Shown piece by piece: positions 27,153 through 35,574 of a DNA stretch of 64,000 nucleotides. Below the pieces are notes generated by a model, which made no database searches, was not told the origin of the DNA, and saw only the letters and a program-made list of their open reading frames with translations. Where the stretch lies: the NCBI GenBank assembly GCA_965218555.1, contig OZ244625.1, positions 1,674,001 to 1,738,000 of the forward strand, read 5' to 3'. Both the position numbers and the translations under genes were made by a program. How positions within the stretch are numbered: the first letter of the stretch is position 1; the number at the start of each line of letters is the position of its first letter. Source of the DNA: JAPPLB01 sp965218555 (GTDB taxonomy: Bacteria; Acidobacteriota; Terriglobia; Bryobacterales; UBA6623).

Positions 27153-28061
27153 TTATGGATGTGTGCGTTCAGGAAGAGAGACCCCGACTAGCTCGCGGCA
27201 CGCCTCCAGCGCAGACGCGAGGAAGCCGGCGGCGCGCAGCGACTGCTCGTCCGGGCCGCCGGCAGCCGCCAGATTCGGGCCCGTCAGCAAGGCCCCGAGC
27301 CAGCCTTCGCTGTGCCATTGCCCTTCACCCGCGAGAGGCGGCAACGGCGGGTCGTGCGGATAAGGCCACGGGGTCACGTAGAGATAGGGCTCGGGGTAAT
27401 CTTCGTCCCCCGGTGTCATGCCCACTCCGATCGAGCGGCCGGAATCGCGCCCTTGGGCCGGCTGGAACTCGATCAGCGTGGCAATGTCGAAATGGTGCGG
27501 CCAGCAACGGACCGGCGAAGCCTTGGGCGTCTCGGCCTCGATCTTGCGGCACAGGCGGTCGCTGTTCGCAAACCAACGCCGCAGTTCGGCAAAGGCTTCC
27601 GGCGAGGCGAAGGAAAACGGTTGCCCGCCGGCGACCGGATGGGCGGGGATGGGGTTGGGCGAACGGACGATCCCCTTCGAGAACTTGCTCCCTGCGAATC
27701 GCTCGACCCCGGTCTCCAACCAGGCGTAGGCCTCCTCGACGGTTTGCCCGTCGAGATCGAAGGAGCTGAGGATCGTGCGGCGGTCCTCGCCGCTGATCAG
27801 AAGCAGCCGCAGCCCCGCGACATCCAACGCGGCATGAAAGGATGAGCCGCCGGCGGCGGGCTTGCTCGTCAGAGCGCCTAGGGAGGCGACCCATTCGAGG
27901 TTGGTGTGGCTGTCGTCCTTGGCCGGTTCGACGAAAGTGAATCCGACCGAGCTCGCGATTTGAGCAGCGTGATGTAGCTGCAGCCGCGCGTCGGCGAGGC
28001 TGTCCGGTGAAGGGTCGCCGAGCTTTTCCCAATGAACGGCGGACTCTGCCGAGATGGTCAT
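27153..28061 (-). CDS. Conserved hypothetical protein, possibly DUF5996-like
   Basis: A 302-residue soluble protein from ATG 28061 (MTISAESAVHWEKLG). It has no signal peptide or membrane segment. Distinct blocks are ARLQLHHAAQIASSVGFTFV near the N-terminus, and CWPHHFDIATLIEF and IGVGMTPGDEDYPEPYLYVT near residues 195-240. The layout (LH-x-AQI then a His-rich strand and PEPYxYV) faintly recalls DUF5996 proteins, of unknown role. Upstream in-frame codons to 28436 are probably not translated because they lie in the promoter region of the divergent dehydratase gene. Function not assigned. Confidence 0.6.
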   Translation of the reverse strand: MTISAESAVHWEKLGDPSPDSLADARLQLHHAAQIASSVGFTFVEPAKDDSHTNLEWVASLGALTSKPAAGGSSFHAALDVAGLRLLLISGEDRRTILSSFDLDGQTVEEAYAWLETGVERFAGSKFSKGIVRSPNPIPAHPVAGGQPFSFASPEAFAELRRWFANSDRLCRKIEAETPKASPVRCWPHHFDIATLIEFQPAQGRDSGRSIGVGMTPGDEDYPEPYLYVTPWPYPHDPPLPPLAGEGQWHSEGWLGALLTGPNLAAAGGPDEQSLRAAGFLASALEACRELVGVSLPERTHP

Positions 28062-28377
28062 GAACGGACAACATAACACTGTTGTTGCGGGCAAGGGTTT
28101 CTCGCCCCCGGTTTCCGAAGCAAATCTGCGTGATGACCGGAGAACATTGCGGCGCGGGAAGGGCTCGACTATGCTGATGCTTGCCGCGGCAGCCGGGAGC
28201 TCCGCCATTACGGCAAAAACTCCGCTTGGCTCTGTTGCGTTCCCGAGACGACGCCGGGCGGCCGCCTGCTTTTTCGCTCTGCGGTGCGGACGGTCCGGGC
28301 TCTTGACGGTCTTGACGAATCCGCCGCACCCATACTTTGCTTGTGGACAGCACCACGTTTTCTCACGGGAGTAGCAC

Positions 28378-30132
28378 ATGAGCCGCCCTCTTCGCTCGCA
28401 GGATTGGTTTGGACGCAAGGACAAGCTCGGCTTCATTCACCGCTCGTGGATGAAGACGGAAGGCTTCTCCGACTCGGTGTTCCGGAACAAGCCGGTCATC
28501 GGCATCTGCAACTCGTGGAGCGAGCTTACGAACTGCAACGCGCACCTGCGCCAGGTCGCGGAAGCGGTGAAGCGCGGCGTCTGGGCGGCAGGGGGATTCC
28601 CTCTGGAGTTCCCCACCATCTCGCTGGGCGAGCCGTTCATGCGGCCGACGTCGATGATGTTCCGCAACCTGATGGCGATGGACGTGGAGGAATCGATCCG
28701 GGCCAATCCGCTGGACGGAGTCGTGCTGCTGTGCGGTTGCGACAAGACCACGCCGGCGCAACTGATGGGCGCGGCGAGCGCCGGGCTGCCGGCGATCATG
28801 GTCACCGGCGGGCCGATGCTCCGCGGCATGTGGCAGAACCAGCCTCTCGGCTCGGGCACCGACGTTTGGCGCTACTGGGACGAGTTGCGCGCCGGCCGCA
28901 TCAACGAGGAGGAATGGTGCGAGCTGGAAAGCTGCATGTCGCGCAGCACCGGACACTGCATGGTGATGGGCACGGCGTCCACGATGACGAGCCTGGCCGA
29001 AGCGATGGGCATGACGTTGACGGGTTGCGCGAGCATTCCCGCAGCCGATTCCCGGCGCAACGAGATCGCCGAGCGTAGCGGCGCGCGGATCGTTGCCATG
29101 GTCCGCGAGAATCTGACGCCCGGCAAGATCATCACCCGCAAATCGATCGAGAATGCGATCCGGGTGAACATGGCGATCGGCGGTTCGACGAACGCCATCA
29201 TTCACCTCAAGGCGGTGGCGGGGCGTTTGGGCATCGATCTGCCACTGAGGTTGTACGACGAAATCTCGAACATCACGCCCGTGATCGCGAACATCCGTCC
29301 GTCGGGCGAGTATCTGATGGAAGACCTGTTCTACGCGGGGGGAGTGCCGGCGGTGATGAAGCAGATCGAGAGCATGCTTCATCACGACGCCATCACGGTG
29401 ACGGGCAAGACGATCGGCGAGAACATCGCTTCGGCGAAGTGCCACAACCCGGATGTGATTCGTCCGCTCGACAACCCCTTGCAGACCGAGGGCGGGACCG
29501 TGATTCTCTACGGCAATCTTTGTCCGGACGGCGCCGTGATCAAGACGAGCGCCGCCGATCCCAAGCTGATGCAGTACACGGGCCGGGCGGTGGTGTTTGA
29601 AGATCACGAGGATTTCATGGCCCGCTACGACGACCCGGCTCTCGAGATCGATGAAAGCTGCGTCATGGTTCTCAAGAACGGCGGACCCAAGGGCGGACCG
29701 GGGATGCCGGAATACGGCAACTTGCCGATACCGGCGAAGCTGTTGAAGAAGGGCGTCAGCGACATGGTGCGCATCAGTGACTCGCGGATGAGCGGGACGA
29801 GCTACGGCACGGTCGTGCTGCACATCTCGCCCGAGTCGGCGGTGGGCGGACCCCTGTCGGCGGTTCAGAACGGCGACGAGATTCGGCTGGATGTGGAGAA
29901 CCGCCGGCTCGACCTGCTGATTGACGACCACGAGATGAACCGCCGCCTGCGACTCTTCAAACCCCGGGCGCCGCACTACGACCGGGGCTACGGGCGGCTC
30001 TTCATCGACAGCGTCCAGCAGGCCGATCAGGGCTGCGACTTCAGCTTCCTCGTCAAGTCGGAGACGCAGGATGCAAACGGCGACTACGCCGAAGGGACGC
30101 GGGCGGCGGACAAGCTGCCGCTGGCGTTCTAG
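28378..30132 (+). CDS. IlvD/Edd family dehydratase, probably a sugar-acid dehydratase
   Basis: A 584-residue iron-sulfur dehydratase. Cluster and Mg ligands are visible in ICNSWSELTNCN, LLCGCDKTTPAQLMGAA and LTGCASIPAADS. The active-site serine lies in VRISDSRMSGTSYGTV, where it acts as the base. The opening RSQDWFGRKDKLGFIHRSWM is characteristic of pentonate (L-arabonate, D-xylonate) dehydratases rather than of branched-chain IlvD, so the likely product is a 2-keto-3-deoxy sugar acid. The ATG follows a good ribosome site (GGGAG). No aldolase or dehydrogenase of a Weimberg/Entner-type pathway is adjacent, so the substrate is inferred only from family resemblance. Confidence 0.88.
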   Translation: MSRPLRSQDWFGRKDKLGFIHRSWMKTEGFSDSVFRNKPVIGICNSWSELTNCNAHLRQVAEAVKRGVWAAGGFPLEFPTISLGEPFMRPTSMMFRNLMAMDVEESIRANPLDGVVLLCGCDKTTPAQLMGAASAGLPAIMVTGGPMLRGMWQNQPLGSGTDVWRYWDELRAGRINEEEWCELESCMSRSTGHCMVMGTASTMTSLAEAMGMTLTGCASIPAADSRRNEIAERSGARIVAMVRENLTPGKIITRKSIENAIRVNMAIGGSTNAIIHLKAVAGRLGIDLPLRLYDEISNITPVIANIRPSGEYLMEDLFYAGGVPAVMKQIESMLHHDAITVTGKTIGENIASAKCHNPDVIRPLDNPLQTEGGTVILYGNLCPDGAVIKTSAADPKLMQYTGRAVVFEDHEDFMARYDDPALEIDESCVMVLKNGGPKGGPGMPEYGNLPIPAKLLKKGVSDMVRISDSRMSGTSYGTVVLHISPESAVGGPLSAVQNGDEIRLDVENRRLDLLIDDHEMNRRLRLFKPRAPHYDRGYGRLFIDSVQQADQGCDFSFLVKSETQDANGDYAEGTRAADKLPLAF

Positions 30133-30357
30133 CCGTTGCCCTTGCGCAGGCGACCGCCGTCAATGCGGGAGCCTCGGTCGCACAGCCGAACAGATCGGAA
30201 AACCTGCTAACGCCTTGCTGGTGCTGCGACAGCTTGTCGAGCCGCAGAAGAAACACGTACTCGACAGGAAGGAAAATCGATGTTCGTCCGGGTAATCGTC
30301 AGGCTCAAGGGCGCGGAATCACGGACGTGGGAAGGCTGATCTGATATCATTCCCCGC

Positions 30358-31608
30358 ATGCGTATCGAGCAAATGGCCGGCTTGCCGGCACTGGCCGCGG
30401 CGGCGGCCCTGGCGGTCCACCCGGCTCCGGGAGCCGATCTCTCCTTCGAACCCTCATTCAAAGAAGAGACCTTCCACGGGCGTCACGCCTACGTGCTGGA
30501 GACGGATCGAATGCGGGTGAGCGCGCTTCGCGGGGCCGGTCATTGGGCCGAGATCCGGCTCAAGTCCGACGACCCGAAGAAGAGCGTCAACCCGATGCGC
30601 ATCCCGCACTTCCCAACGATCGAGCCGTGGGAGTACGACGGGGCCAAGCACGACAATATCTATGGCGGCGGGACGAACCGTTGGCTGCAATCCGGCTACA
30701 TGGGCCATCTGCTGAACTTCCCGACGTTCGGCGGGCCTTCCGAAAGGGAAGCGGAAAGCGGCCTCGGCAATCACGGCGAGGCGCTTGTCGTCGAGTGGAA
30801 GAAGGACGCGGCGATCACGAGCGCGGATGCGGTCCGGCTCGTCTACTCCGCCTACCTGCCCAAGACCCGGTACAACGTGGGCCGCACGCTGACCCTGCTC
30901 CACGGCGAGACCGTCCTGTACGTTGAGGAGTGGGTCGAGAACCTGCTTGCGTTCGGCCGGCCGGCTCATTGGGTGCAGCACGCGACGTTCGGACCGCCGT
31001 TCGTCGAGCCCGGCAAGAACGTGCTCGATGCGTCGGCGACGAGGGGCGAAGTGCGCGGCCCGACGAGTCCGAACCGCATGCTGGCCGCGGGCCCGATCGA
31101 GTGGCCGTGGGGGACGTCGGCGGAAGGCCGTCGAGTCAGTCTGCGCGAGATGCAGAACCGGCCGAAATCCGGCATCTATTACGCGATGCTGATGGACCCG
31201 GACCGCGAGCGCAACTACTTCACGATGTTCCACAAGGACTACCACGTGCTGATCGGCTACCTGTGGTACACGAAGGACTTTCCGTGGCTCGGCGACTGGC
31301 AGGAGAACAAAGGCAACGGCGGACTGCCGTGGAACCACCAGGTCGTCGCCCGCGGCATGGAGTTCGGCACGACCCCCTTTGGCGGGCCGATGGAGAACGT
31401 CGTCAGCGAAGGCAAGCTCTACGGCGTTCCGCAGTATCGTTGGATCGACGGCCGCGAAAAGGCGGCGGTCCGCTACGTGGTCTTTCTCGCCGAGATTCCC
31501 GACGGCTACAAAGGGGTGGAAGACGTCGCGGCGCAAGCCGGCAAGATCGTCATCACCGAGCGGGAGACCGGCCGCTCGATCGTGCTCGATAGCAGCAGGG
31601 AGTGGTGA
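30358..31608 (+). CDS. Secreted galactose-mutarotase-like fold protein, unknown function
   Basis: A 416-residue protein with a short signal peptide (LAAAAALAVHPAPGA). The body shows the beta-supersandwich style of aldose-1-epimerase/DUF4432 relatives: LVVEWKKDAAI, YNVGRTLTLLHGETVLYVEE and PAHWVQHATFGPPFVEPG, the last resembling the WxxxxHPxFGxP block. The usual catalytic His/Glu pair cannot be placed with certainty. Four bases separate it from the VWFA gene, so they form an operon. It could bind or isomerise a sugar in the periplasm; family assignment is moderate. Confidence 0.55.
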   Translation: MRIEQMAGLPALAAAAALAVHPAPGADLSFEPSFKEETFHGRHAYVLETDRMRVSALRGAGHWAEIRLKSDDPKKSVNPMRIPHFPTIEPWEYDGAKHDNIYGGGTNRWLQSGYMGHLLNFPTFGGPSEREAESGLGNHGEALVVEWKKDAAITSADAVRLVYSAYLPKTRYNVGRTLTLLHGETVLYVEEWVENLLAFGRPAHWVQHATFGPPFVEPGKNVLDASATRGEVRGPTSPNRMLAAGPIEWPWGTSAEGRRVSLREMQNRPKSGIYYAMLMDPDRERNYFTMFHKDYHVLIGYLWYTKDFPWLGDWQENKGNGGLPWNHQVVARGMEFGTTPFGGPMENVVSEGKLYGVPQYRWIDGREKAAVRYVVFLAEIPDGYKGVEDVAAQAGKIVITERETGRSIVLDSSREW

Positions 31609-31612
31609 AGCC

Positions 31613-32440
31613 GTGCCGTCGAAGCTGCTTGCTCTCACGCTACTGGCGGCAACCTGCCCGCTGTTTGTCCCGGCTTCCTCCGCGCAGGAGACCAAGCTGA
31701 TCGTGACCGTCGTCGATCAGAAGACCGGCGAGCCGGTTCGCGGTCTGGAAGCGCGGAACTTCCACATCATGGACGACAAGACGCGGCTGCGTGTCGACGA
31801 GGCCGAGTTCAAGAGCACGACGATCGACATCATGTTGTTGATCGACACCAGCCTGGCCGGGCAGATGGTCAGCCCGCTCGCCGGCTCGTTCATCAACGAG
31901 CTTGGCGAGAAGGAGCAGATGGCGATCGTCTCCTACCACGATTCAGCCGATCTGATCCAGGACTTCACCTCGAGCAAACCATTGCTTCACCAGGCTTTGG
32001 AGCAGGTAAAGTACGGCAACAATCCGCGGGTCCTCGACGCGCTCTACGCCGCGATCGACGGCGGATTCACCTCGAACGTAGGCCGGCGTGTGATCGTCCT
32101 GCTGTCGGCGGGAGTCGAAGGATACAGCCGCGTCAACGAGGGGGAAGTCCTGCGATTGGCTCGCAGCCGCGGCGTCTCGATCTTTCCGGTCTACGTGATG
32201 GGCGTCGAGCGCGGGATGTTTCGGCGCTTGTCGGACTACTCCGGGGGCGCGCCGTTCGCCGCGCGCAAGCTGAAACTTCAGCCCCCGGCGCTGAGCCGCC
32301 TCGTCTACTCGGTCTTGCGGGAGTACTACGAACTGGAGGTCAGCGGCGTCTACGCCCTGGGCGACCGCATCCAGGTGACGGTCGAGGGGCTCCCGAAGTC
32401 AAAGCGAAAAACCCGCGCTTCGAGCCTGCCTCTTGAATGA
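31613..32440 (+). CDS. VWFA-related acidobacterial-domain protein
   Basis: A 275-residue exported protein from GTG 31613 with GGGAG about ten bases upstream; earlier in-frame codons lie inside the preceding gene. A signal peptide (LLALTLLAATCPLFVPASSAQ) is followed by VTVVDQKTGEPVRGLEARNF and a von Willebrand A domain beginning IDIMLLIDTSLAGQM. This is the arrangement of the VWFA-related acidobacterial domain family. The metal-ion site, normally DxSxS, reads DTSLA here, losing the last serine, so divalent-ion binding may be altered. The function of the family is not known. Paired with the mutarotase-like gene. Confidence 0.8.
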   Translation: MPSKLLALTLLAATCPLFVPASSAQETKLIVTVVDQKTGEPVRGLEARNFHIMDDKTRLRVDEAEFKSTTIDIMLLIDTSLAGQMVSPLAGSFINELGEKEQMAIVSYHDSADLIQDFTSSKPLLHQALEQVKYGNNPRVLDALYAAIDGGFTSNVGRRVIVLLSAGVEGYSRVNEGEVLRLARSRGVSIFPVYVMGVERGMFRRLSDYSGGAPFAARKLKLQPPALSRLVYSVLREYYELEVSGVYALGDRIQVTVEGLPKSKRKTRASSLPLE

Positions 32441-32445
32441 GAAAA

Positions 32446-32464
32446 CCGGCCCCGAGGGGGCCGG
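32446..32464. terminator. Bidirectional intrinsic terminator
   Basis: A perfect 8-bp stem CCGGCCCC / GGGGCCGG with a GAG loop. On the minus strand it is followed by TTTTCTC, a T-tract, so it should end the coiled-coil gene transcript; on the plus strand it may also stop the VWFA operon. Confidence 0.65.
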
Positions 32465-32508
32465 CCTCTCACGCACTTCGACTCGCCACGGGATGAGATA
32501 TGCAGGCT
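32465..32508 (+). repeat. Right-end fragment of the palindromic repeat
   Basis: CCTCTCACGCACTTCG, then GATGAGATATGCAGGCT, is a diverged right end of the palindromic element. Its last bases together with the following A supply the TAG stop of the minus-strand coiled-coil gene. Confidence 0.6.
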
Positions 32509-33436
32509 AGTCGCTGCCGGACGTGTTCGCCGCCGCTCGCCGCGGTTGCTGGACCTTCGGAGTCGCCAGATAGCCGACGATGCGGTCTTTGCTGATTTGG
32601 TTCACGACCAACTCGCAAGGTTGTCGTGATCCGATGACATAGAACTGGACGGGCTCGAGCAGCGTCTTGTTCTTCTTTTCGATTCGCTTATCGTCCGCCC
32701 AGAGATCGATGTTGAAGCGATTGCGCTTGGTGTCGGCTCTGCGGAGCCGAATGGTGACCGGGCCGACCCGCGAGGCCTGCTTCGCCTTGCTGATATCGAA
32801 CTCGAAGTAGTTCCGCTCGCCCAACTCACGCAGCGCCGTGAGCTCATCGGCGTTCGTCGCGATCAGGCCGCTCTGCACGCCGAGGTCGCCGCGAACCGTC
32901 TTCAGATCGGCGATCGTCCGCTCCAACTCTTGCCGAGTCTCGTCGACCTTCTCTTCCACCGTGCCCACCTTGCCCGTCAGCGAGCCGAGCCTGTTGCCGG
33001 TCTGCTGCGTCGTCGAGCGCAACTCCTGAATGTTGCCGCCCACCTCGTTGAACCCGGCCTGCTGCTGAGCCTTGGTCTCTTCGATGGCCTCCGAGAGCCT
33101 CGCGGCGCGCCCCATCACCCGTTTCTCGACCTGGCTGGTCTTGGCGGAGAGTTCCTTTTCAGTGGAGTCCACCCTCCCCAGGACCTTCTCGACACTCGAG
33201 CTCACCTCCCGCGAGGTGCGGGTGACCGAGCCCTCCAGTTGCGCCAGCTTCTCTTCATGGACCTGAAGCATCGCGATGTGCGGCTCGAGCTGAGCTCTCG
33301 TATTCTGCAATTCCAGATACAGGTAGAGCGTGGCTCCCATCAGGCAGGCCACCGCCACGAGCAGGCCGATCATGACCGGCGGCGTTGCCGGACGGCCGAC
33401 GGACGGTTCGTCGGGATCATACGGATTCGTAGACAT
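32507..33436 (-). CDS. Inner-membrane anchored coiled-coil protein, unknown
   Basis: A 309-residue protein: a short cytoplasmic N-terminus rich in Pro, one transmembrane helix (about 22-42, IGLLVAVACLMGATLYLYLEL), a long coiled coil (about 45-190, heptads with many Glu, Gln and Lys), and a C-terminal beta-rich domain of about 100 residues (NYFEFDISKAKQASRVGPVT, then RRADTKRNRFNIDLWADD). Family not recognised. It resembles envelope spacer or cell-division-like architecture but has no diagnostic motif. The TAG stop overlaps a repeat end. It is divergent from a glycosyltransferase gene. Confidence 0.65.
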   Translation of the reverse strand: MSTNPYDPDEPSVGRPATPPVMIGLLVAVACLMGATLYLYLELQNTRAQLEPHIAMLQVHEEKLAQLEGSVTRTSREVSSSVEKVLGRVDSTEKELSAKTSQVEKRVMGRAARLSEAIEETKAQQQAGFNEVGGNIQELRSTTQQTGNRLGSLTGKVGTVEEKVDETRQELERTIADLKTVRGDLGVQSGLIATNADELTALRELGERNYFEFDISKAKQASRVGPVTIRLRRADTKRNRFNIDLWADDKRIEKKNKTLLEPVQFYVIGSRQPCELVVNQISKDRIVGYLATPKVQQPRRAAANTSGSD

Positions 33437-33661
33437 GAGCTTTCCCCCGATATGGATATGCGTTAGCGAACAAGCGGTTCAAGGCGGGGGCGGCCAACAC
33501 TGGCGCCGACCCCATTGTAACATCGCCGTCCGCAACGAACTATCCACTTGGACGCGGGCAGCGCCCGATTCGGTTACATCCACTCCCTCGTTCACCGAGG
33601 TTTGCGCTCGCGTTCGCATGGGACGTAACTTTCGGGAGGTTTGTTATGATCGGCTGTCTCG

Positions 33662-34579
33662 ATGCCCGCCGCTCCCCGGTTGTCGTTCGTAGTCCCCGTG
33701 CGCGATGAGCAGGACACCGTCCAGGAACTCGCCGCAAGGATCGCAGAAGTCGTCAAGGATGACTACGAGCTCATCTTCATCGACGACGGCAGTACGGACG
33801 ACACCTGGCCGCGGTTGCTGGAACTCCACCGGCCGGACCGGGTCCGCCTGTTACGCTTTGGCGAAAACTTCGGCAAGACGGCCGCGTTGATGGCCGGGTT
33901 CGCCGTAGTGCGGGGCGAAACGGTCTTTACGCTGGACGGCGATTTGCAGGACGACCCCTCCGAGATCCCCCGCTTCGTTGCCAAGCTCGGCGAGGGTTAT
34001 GACCTGGTCACAGGCTGGAAGAAGCGCCGCCGCGATCCCGTGATCAAAGTGATTTCATCGCGGCTGTTCAACTTCGCCGTGCGGCGCGCCACGGGCTTGC
34101 AACTACACGACATCAACTGCGGATTCAAGGCCTTGCGCTGCGAAGCGGCGCGTTCGCTGCGCATCCACGGTGACATGCACCGATTCATTCCCGTTCTGGT
34201 TGCAGCCCAGGGCTTCCGGGTCACCGAGATCGAGGTCACCCACCGCCCGCGCCGCCACGGCCGCTCCAAGTACGGCATCGAACGGATGTTCAGGGGCTTC
34301 TTCGACCTGCTAACGGTCGTGCTGCTGACTCGGTTTCGCGAGCGGCCGTCGCACGGATTCCGCCCGGCGGCTCTGGTTTGCGCGGCGTCGGCGCTGATTG
34401 CGCTCGGCACGTGGGTCGCGTTGGGCTCCGGCCCGCTGCTGCTCGTCGTTGCTGTCGCAGTCGTCATCCTGGCGGGGGGCGTATTGCTGGCCGCGGGTCG
34501 GGCGGCAGAGCATGCCGCCGCCTCGGGAGCGCCGGATTCGGAGCTTCCCTCCCATGAGGTCCGAGAGAAGCTCGACTGA
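33662..34579 (+). CDS. Family 2 glycosyltransferase (polyprenyl-phosphate sugar transferase-like)
   Basis: A 305-residue GT2 enzyme with LSFVVPVRDEQDT, IFIDDGSTDDTW, and the metal-binding TLDGDLQDDP motif, as in dolichol/undecaprenyl-phosphate mannosyl- or glucosyltransferases (DPM1/GtrB class). Two C-terminal hydrophobic segments (about 230-280) would anchor it in the membrane. The class transfers a sugar from a nucleotide donor to a lipid phosphate carrier. That carrier would be used by GT39/GT83-type membrane transferases, and one lies two genes downstream on the opposite strand. It is followed after 48 bases by a flippase-like protein. The sugar is unknown. Confidence 0.85.
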   Translation: MPAAPRLSFVVPVRDEQDTVQELAARIAEVVKDDYELIFIDDGSTDDTWPRLLELHRPDRVRLLRFGENFGKTAALMAGFAVVRGETVFTLDGDLQDDPSEIPRFVAKLGEGYDLVTGWKKRRRDPVIKVISSRLFNFAVRRATGLQLHDINCGFKALRCEAARSLRIHGDMHRFIPVLVAAQGFRVTEIEVTHRPRRHGRSKYGIERMFRGFFDLLTVVLLTRFRERPSHGFRPAALVCAASALIALGTWVALGSGPLLLVVAVAVVILAGGVLLAAGRAAEHAAASGAPDSELPSHEVREKLD

Positions 34580-34627
34580 CTCCGCGGCATCCGCCTGACA
34601 CCCACGAAAAGATCGCGAGAATCCCGA

Positions 34628-35539
34628 TTGAAACGCGCCGTTCAGATCCTGAAGTATCTCGTTCCGCTGGTCATCGCTTTCTTCATCGGGCGGGTCATCT
34701 ATCAGAACTGGCAGGAAGTGCGGAATGCGGCCTGGAGTTTCCGTCCCCTCGAGCTCTCGGCTTCGTTCCTGCTGACCGGCTGGTGGTTCGTCCTGCGGCC
34801 CCGCGTGTGGGGATTCGTCCTGGGCCACTTCGGCCACAAGCTCACTTTCCATCAGGCGTTCCAAGTGGTGCGAAAAGCGGAGTTGAGCCGCTACGTGCCC
34901 GGCACGATCTGGCAGTACGTCAGCCGAATCTACCTGGCCGGCCTGTACGGCGTGCCCACCCATGCGACTATCGCCACCACGCTGGTCGAAACGGTCATCC
35001 TGTTTCTGGCCTCACTGATTCCCGCTCTGTGGTTCCTGTCGGAAACGCTCCCCTCGCTGAACCGCTATCACCTGACCATGTTGTGGATCATCCCGATCGC
35101 CGCCTTTGTCGCGATCCACCCCGGGGTTCTGAACCTCTGGGCGAAACGCCTCTCCCGGCGGCTTAGGCAGGACTATGAACCGCTGAAGATCCGCTGGCTG
35201 ACGATGGCGGGCATCTGGGTGTTCCTGCTGCTGAGCTGGCTGATCTTCGGGACCGCGGCCGCGCTCTTCGTGCGCGGCGTGCTCGCGACACCGTGGGGCA
35301 TGATTCCGCAGCTCGCGAGCGACTACGCGCTTTCCTGGGTGGTGGGCATGATCTCGATGATCGCGCCCGCCGGCATGGGCATTCGCGACGGCATGTTCGG
35401 CCTGCTCGTCGGACAGCGCATCGGCATCGGCGCCGCCATGACCGTCGCCGTCGGCCTGCGGCTGTGGCTGACGCTGACCGAGCTGGCCTGGACCTTCGGA
35501 GGCCTGTGGTTCCTGGGGAGGCGGGAAAAGGACGCTTGA
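34628..35539 (+). CDS. UPF0104/AglD-like lysylphosphatidylglycerol-synthase-type membrane protein
   Basis: A 303-residue polytopic protein (about eight hydrophobic segments) starting at TTG. The conserved sequence SRYVPGTIWQYVSRIYLAG, and IAPAGMGIRDGMFGLLVGQR near the C-terminus, are typical of the membrane domain shared by MprF-type enzymes and UPF0104/YbhN proteins. Without the cytosolic MprF synthase domain it is thought to act in lipid or lipid-linked sugar transfer or flipping. Its position after a polyprenyl-phosphate glycosyltransferase supports a role in lipid-linked sugar handling. Confidence 0.75.
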   Translation: MKRAVQILKYLVPLVIAFFIGRVIYQNWQEVRNAAWSFRPLELSASFLLTGWWFVLRPRVWGFVLGHFGHKLTFHQAFQVVRKAELSRYVPGTIWQYVSRIYLAGLYGVPTHATIATTLVETVILFLASLIPALWFLSETLPSLNRYHLTMLWIIPIAAFVAIHPGVLNLWAKRLSRRLRQDYEPLKIRWLTMAGIWVFLLLSWLIFGTAAALFVRGVLATPWGMIPQLASDYALSWVVGMISMIAPAGMGIRDGMFGLLVGQRIGIGAAMTVAVGLRLWLTLTELAWTFGGLWFLGRREKDA

Positions 35540-35574
35540 TCCCGCAGAAGTCCGGCGGCTGCCCGGCGCGAACG

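Noticed and set aside
28363..29976. Minus-strand open frame of 537 codons
   Set aside because: Antisense shadow of the IlvD/Edd dehydratase, which shows all conserved active-site motifs.
30280..30339. Short frame MFVRVIVRLKGAESRTWEG
   Set aside because: The first residues recall the start of IS1634-type transposases (MFVRVV), but the frame ends after 19 codons and nothing else of such an element is present.
30454..31695. Minus-strand open frame of 413 codons
   Set aside because: Antisense to the mutarotase-like gene; composition typical of a GC-rich shadow, no ribosome site.
33646..33708. 20-codon frame with a good ribosome site (GGGAGG) overlapping the GT2 gene start
   Set aside because: Could be a leader peptide, but there is no conserved feature and the overlap may be chance.
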